This document shows, one piece after another, positions 44,769 through 44,810 of a stretch of DNA of 44,810 nt (position 1 is its first letter; every line of letters begins with the position of its first letter). The stretch comes from Caballeronia zhejiangensis (GTDB lineage Bacteria > Pseudomonadota > Gammaproteobacteria > Burkholderiales > Burkholderiaceae): positions 1-44,810 of the forward strand of contig NZ_JFHD01000047.1 in NCBI RefSeq assembly GCF_000698575.1, given 5' to 3'. A program made the translations under genes and the position numbers. The notes beneath the pieces were generated by a model. The model had not been told where the DNA came from and searched no databases. It worked only from the letters and a program-made list of their open reading frames with translations.

Positions 44769-44810
44769 ATCGACGACAGGGAGAGGCTTATCGGATAAGG
44801 TTAGATGATT

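Noticed and set aside
1..44810. CRISPR arrays, tRNA or rRNA genes, insertion sequences
   Set aside because: No regular spaced repeats, no cloverleaf and no transposase seen; the spaced repeats found are iterons, operators or coding linkers.

Overview
The window is a nearly complete temperate tailed prophage in a GC-rich beta-proteobacterium, most likely Burkholderia or a close relative. That placement is an inference from base composition, from the CTGT-N8-ACAG type of SOS box and from recognised phage protein types. No rRNA, tRNA, insertion sequence or CRISPR array is visible. No gene-free stretch exceeds about 260 bases.

Layout, left to right. At 1-614 a bidirectional terminator, a TTCCC/GGGAA palindrome and a near-perfect LexA box precede two small Cys-rich genes on the + strand. 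At 628-957 there is a minimal nucleotidyltransferase on the - strand. From 1004 to 35318 almost everything is on the - strand and is best read from high to low coordinates: Cro-like repressor, small ribbon-helix-helix-like and zinc proteins, Rha regulator, replication initiator with an iteron-like array inside its gene, nucleases and small proteins, a possible late regulator, a candidate cos region, a lambda-like head module (Nu1/A terminase, gpW, portal, S49 protease, scaffold-like protein, decoration protein, capsid protein E, head-tail joining), a Mu-like contractile tail (terminator, sheath, tube, frameshifted chaperone, DNA-circularisation protein, tape measure with lysozyme domain, hub, spike, gp46/J/gp48 wedge), a Gly-rich fibre with a small partner, and the lysis cassette (two coiled-coil membrane proteins, holin, SAR endolysin, Rz with embedded Rz1). 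Three fibre-associated or decoration-type proteins lie beyond it. An acyltransferase-3 gene at 5826-6947 is inserted on the opposite strand and is a likely lysogenic-conversion gene.

From 35400 to 44705 the genes read on the + strand: a CI-like repressor with two HTH domains and an S24 domain, an exported protein coupled to it, a terminator, a second repressor-controlled promoter, four tiny proteins (at least three membrane-type), two larger exported proteins, ASCH-type and HNH-type proteins, several small genes sharing a repeated linker, a DUF4224 protein and a tyrosine integrase. Two small genes at 39709-40221 run against this operon.

Regulation. The two early promoters flank cI in the same design: a -35 box, a 17-base spacer and TTTAAT, with two 19-bp operators (ATTAAAC-N5-GTTTAAT) centred 24 bp apart. 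The leftward one appears to give a leaderless cro mRNA. The repressor keeps the Ser/Lys pair but shows no Ala-Gly cleavage bond at the usual place, so the LexA-controlled genes at the left end are candidates for the SOS-responsive part of induction.

Many small proteins here are unrecognised. Promoter, cos and att assignments are inferences from sequence pattern alone.
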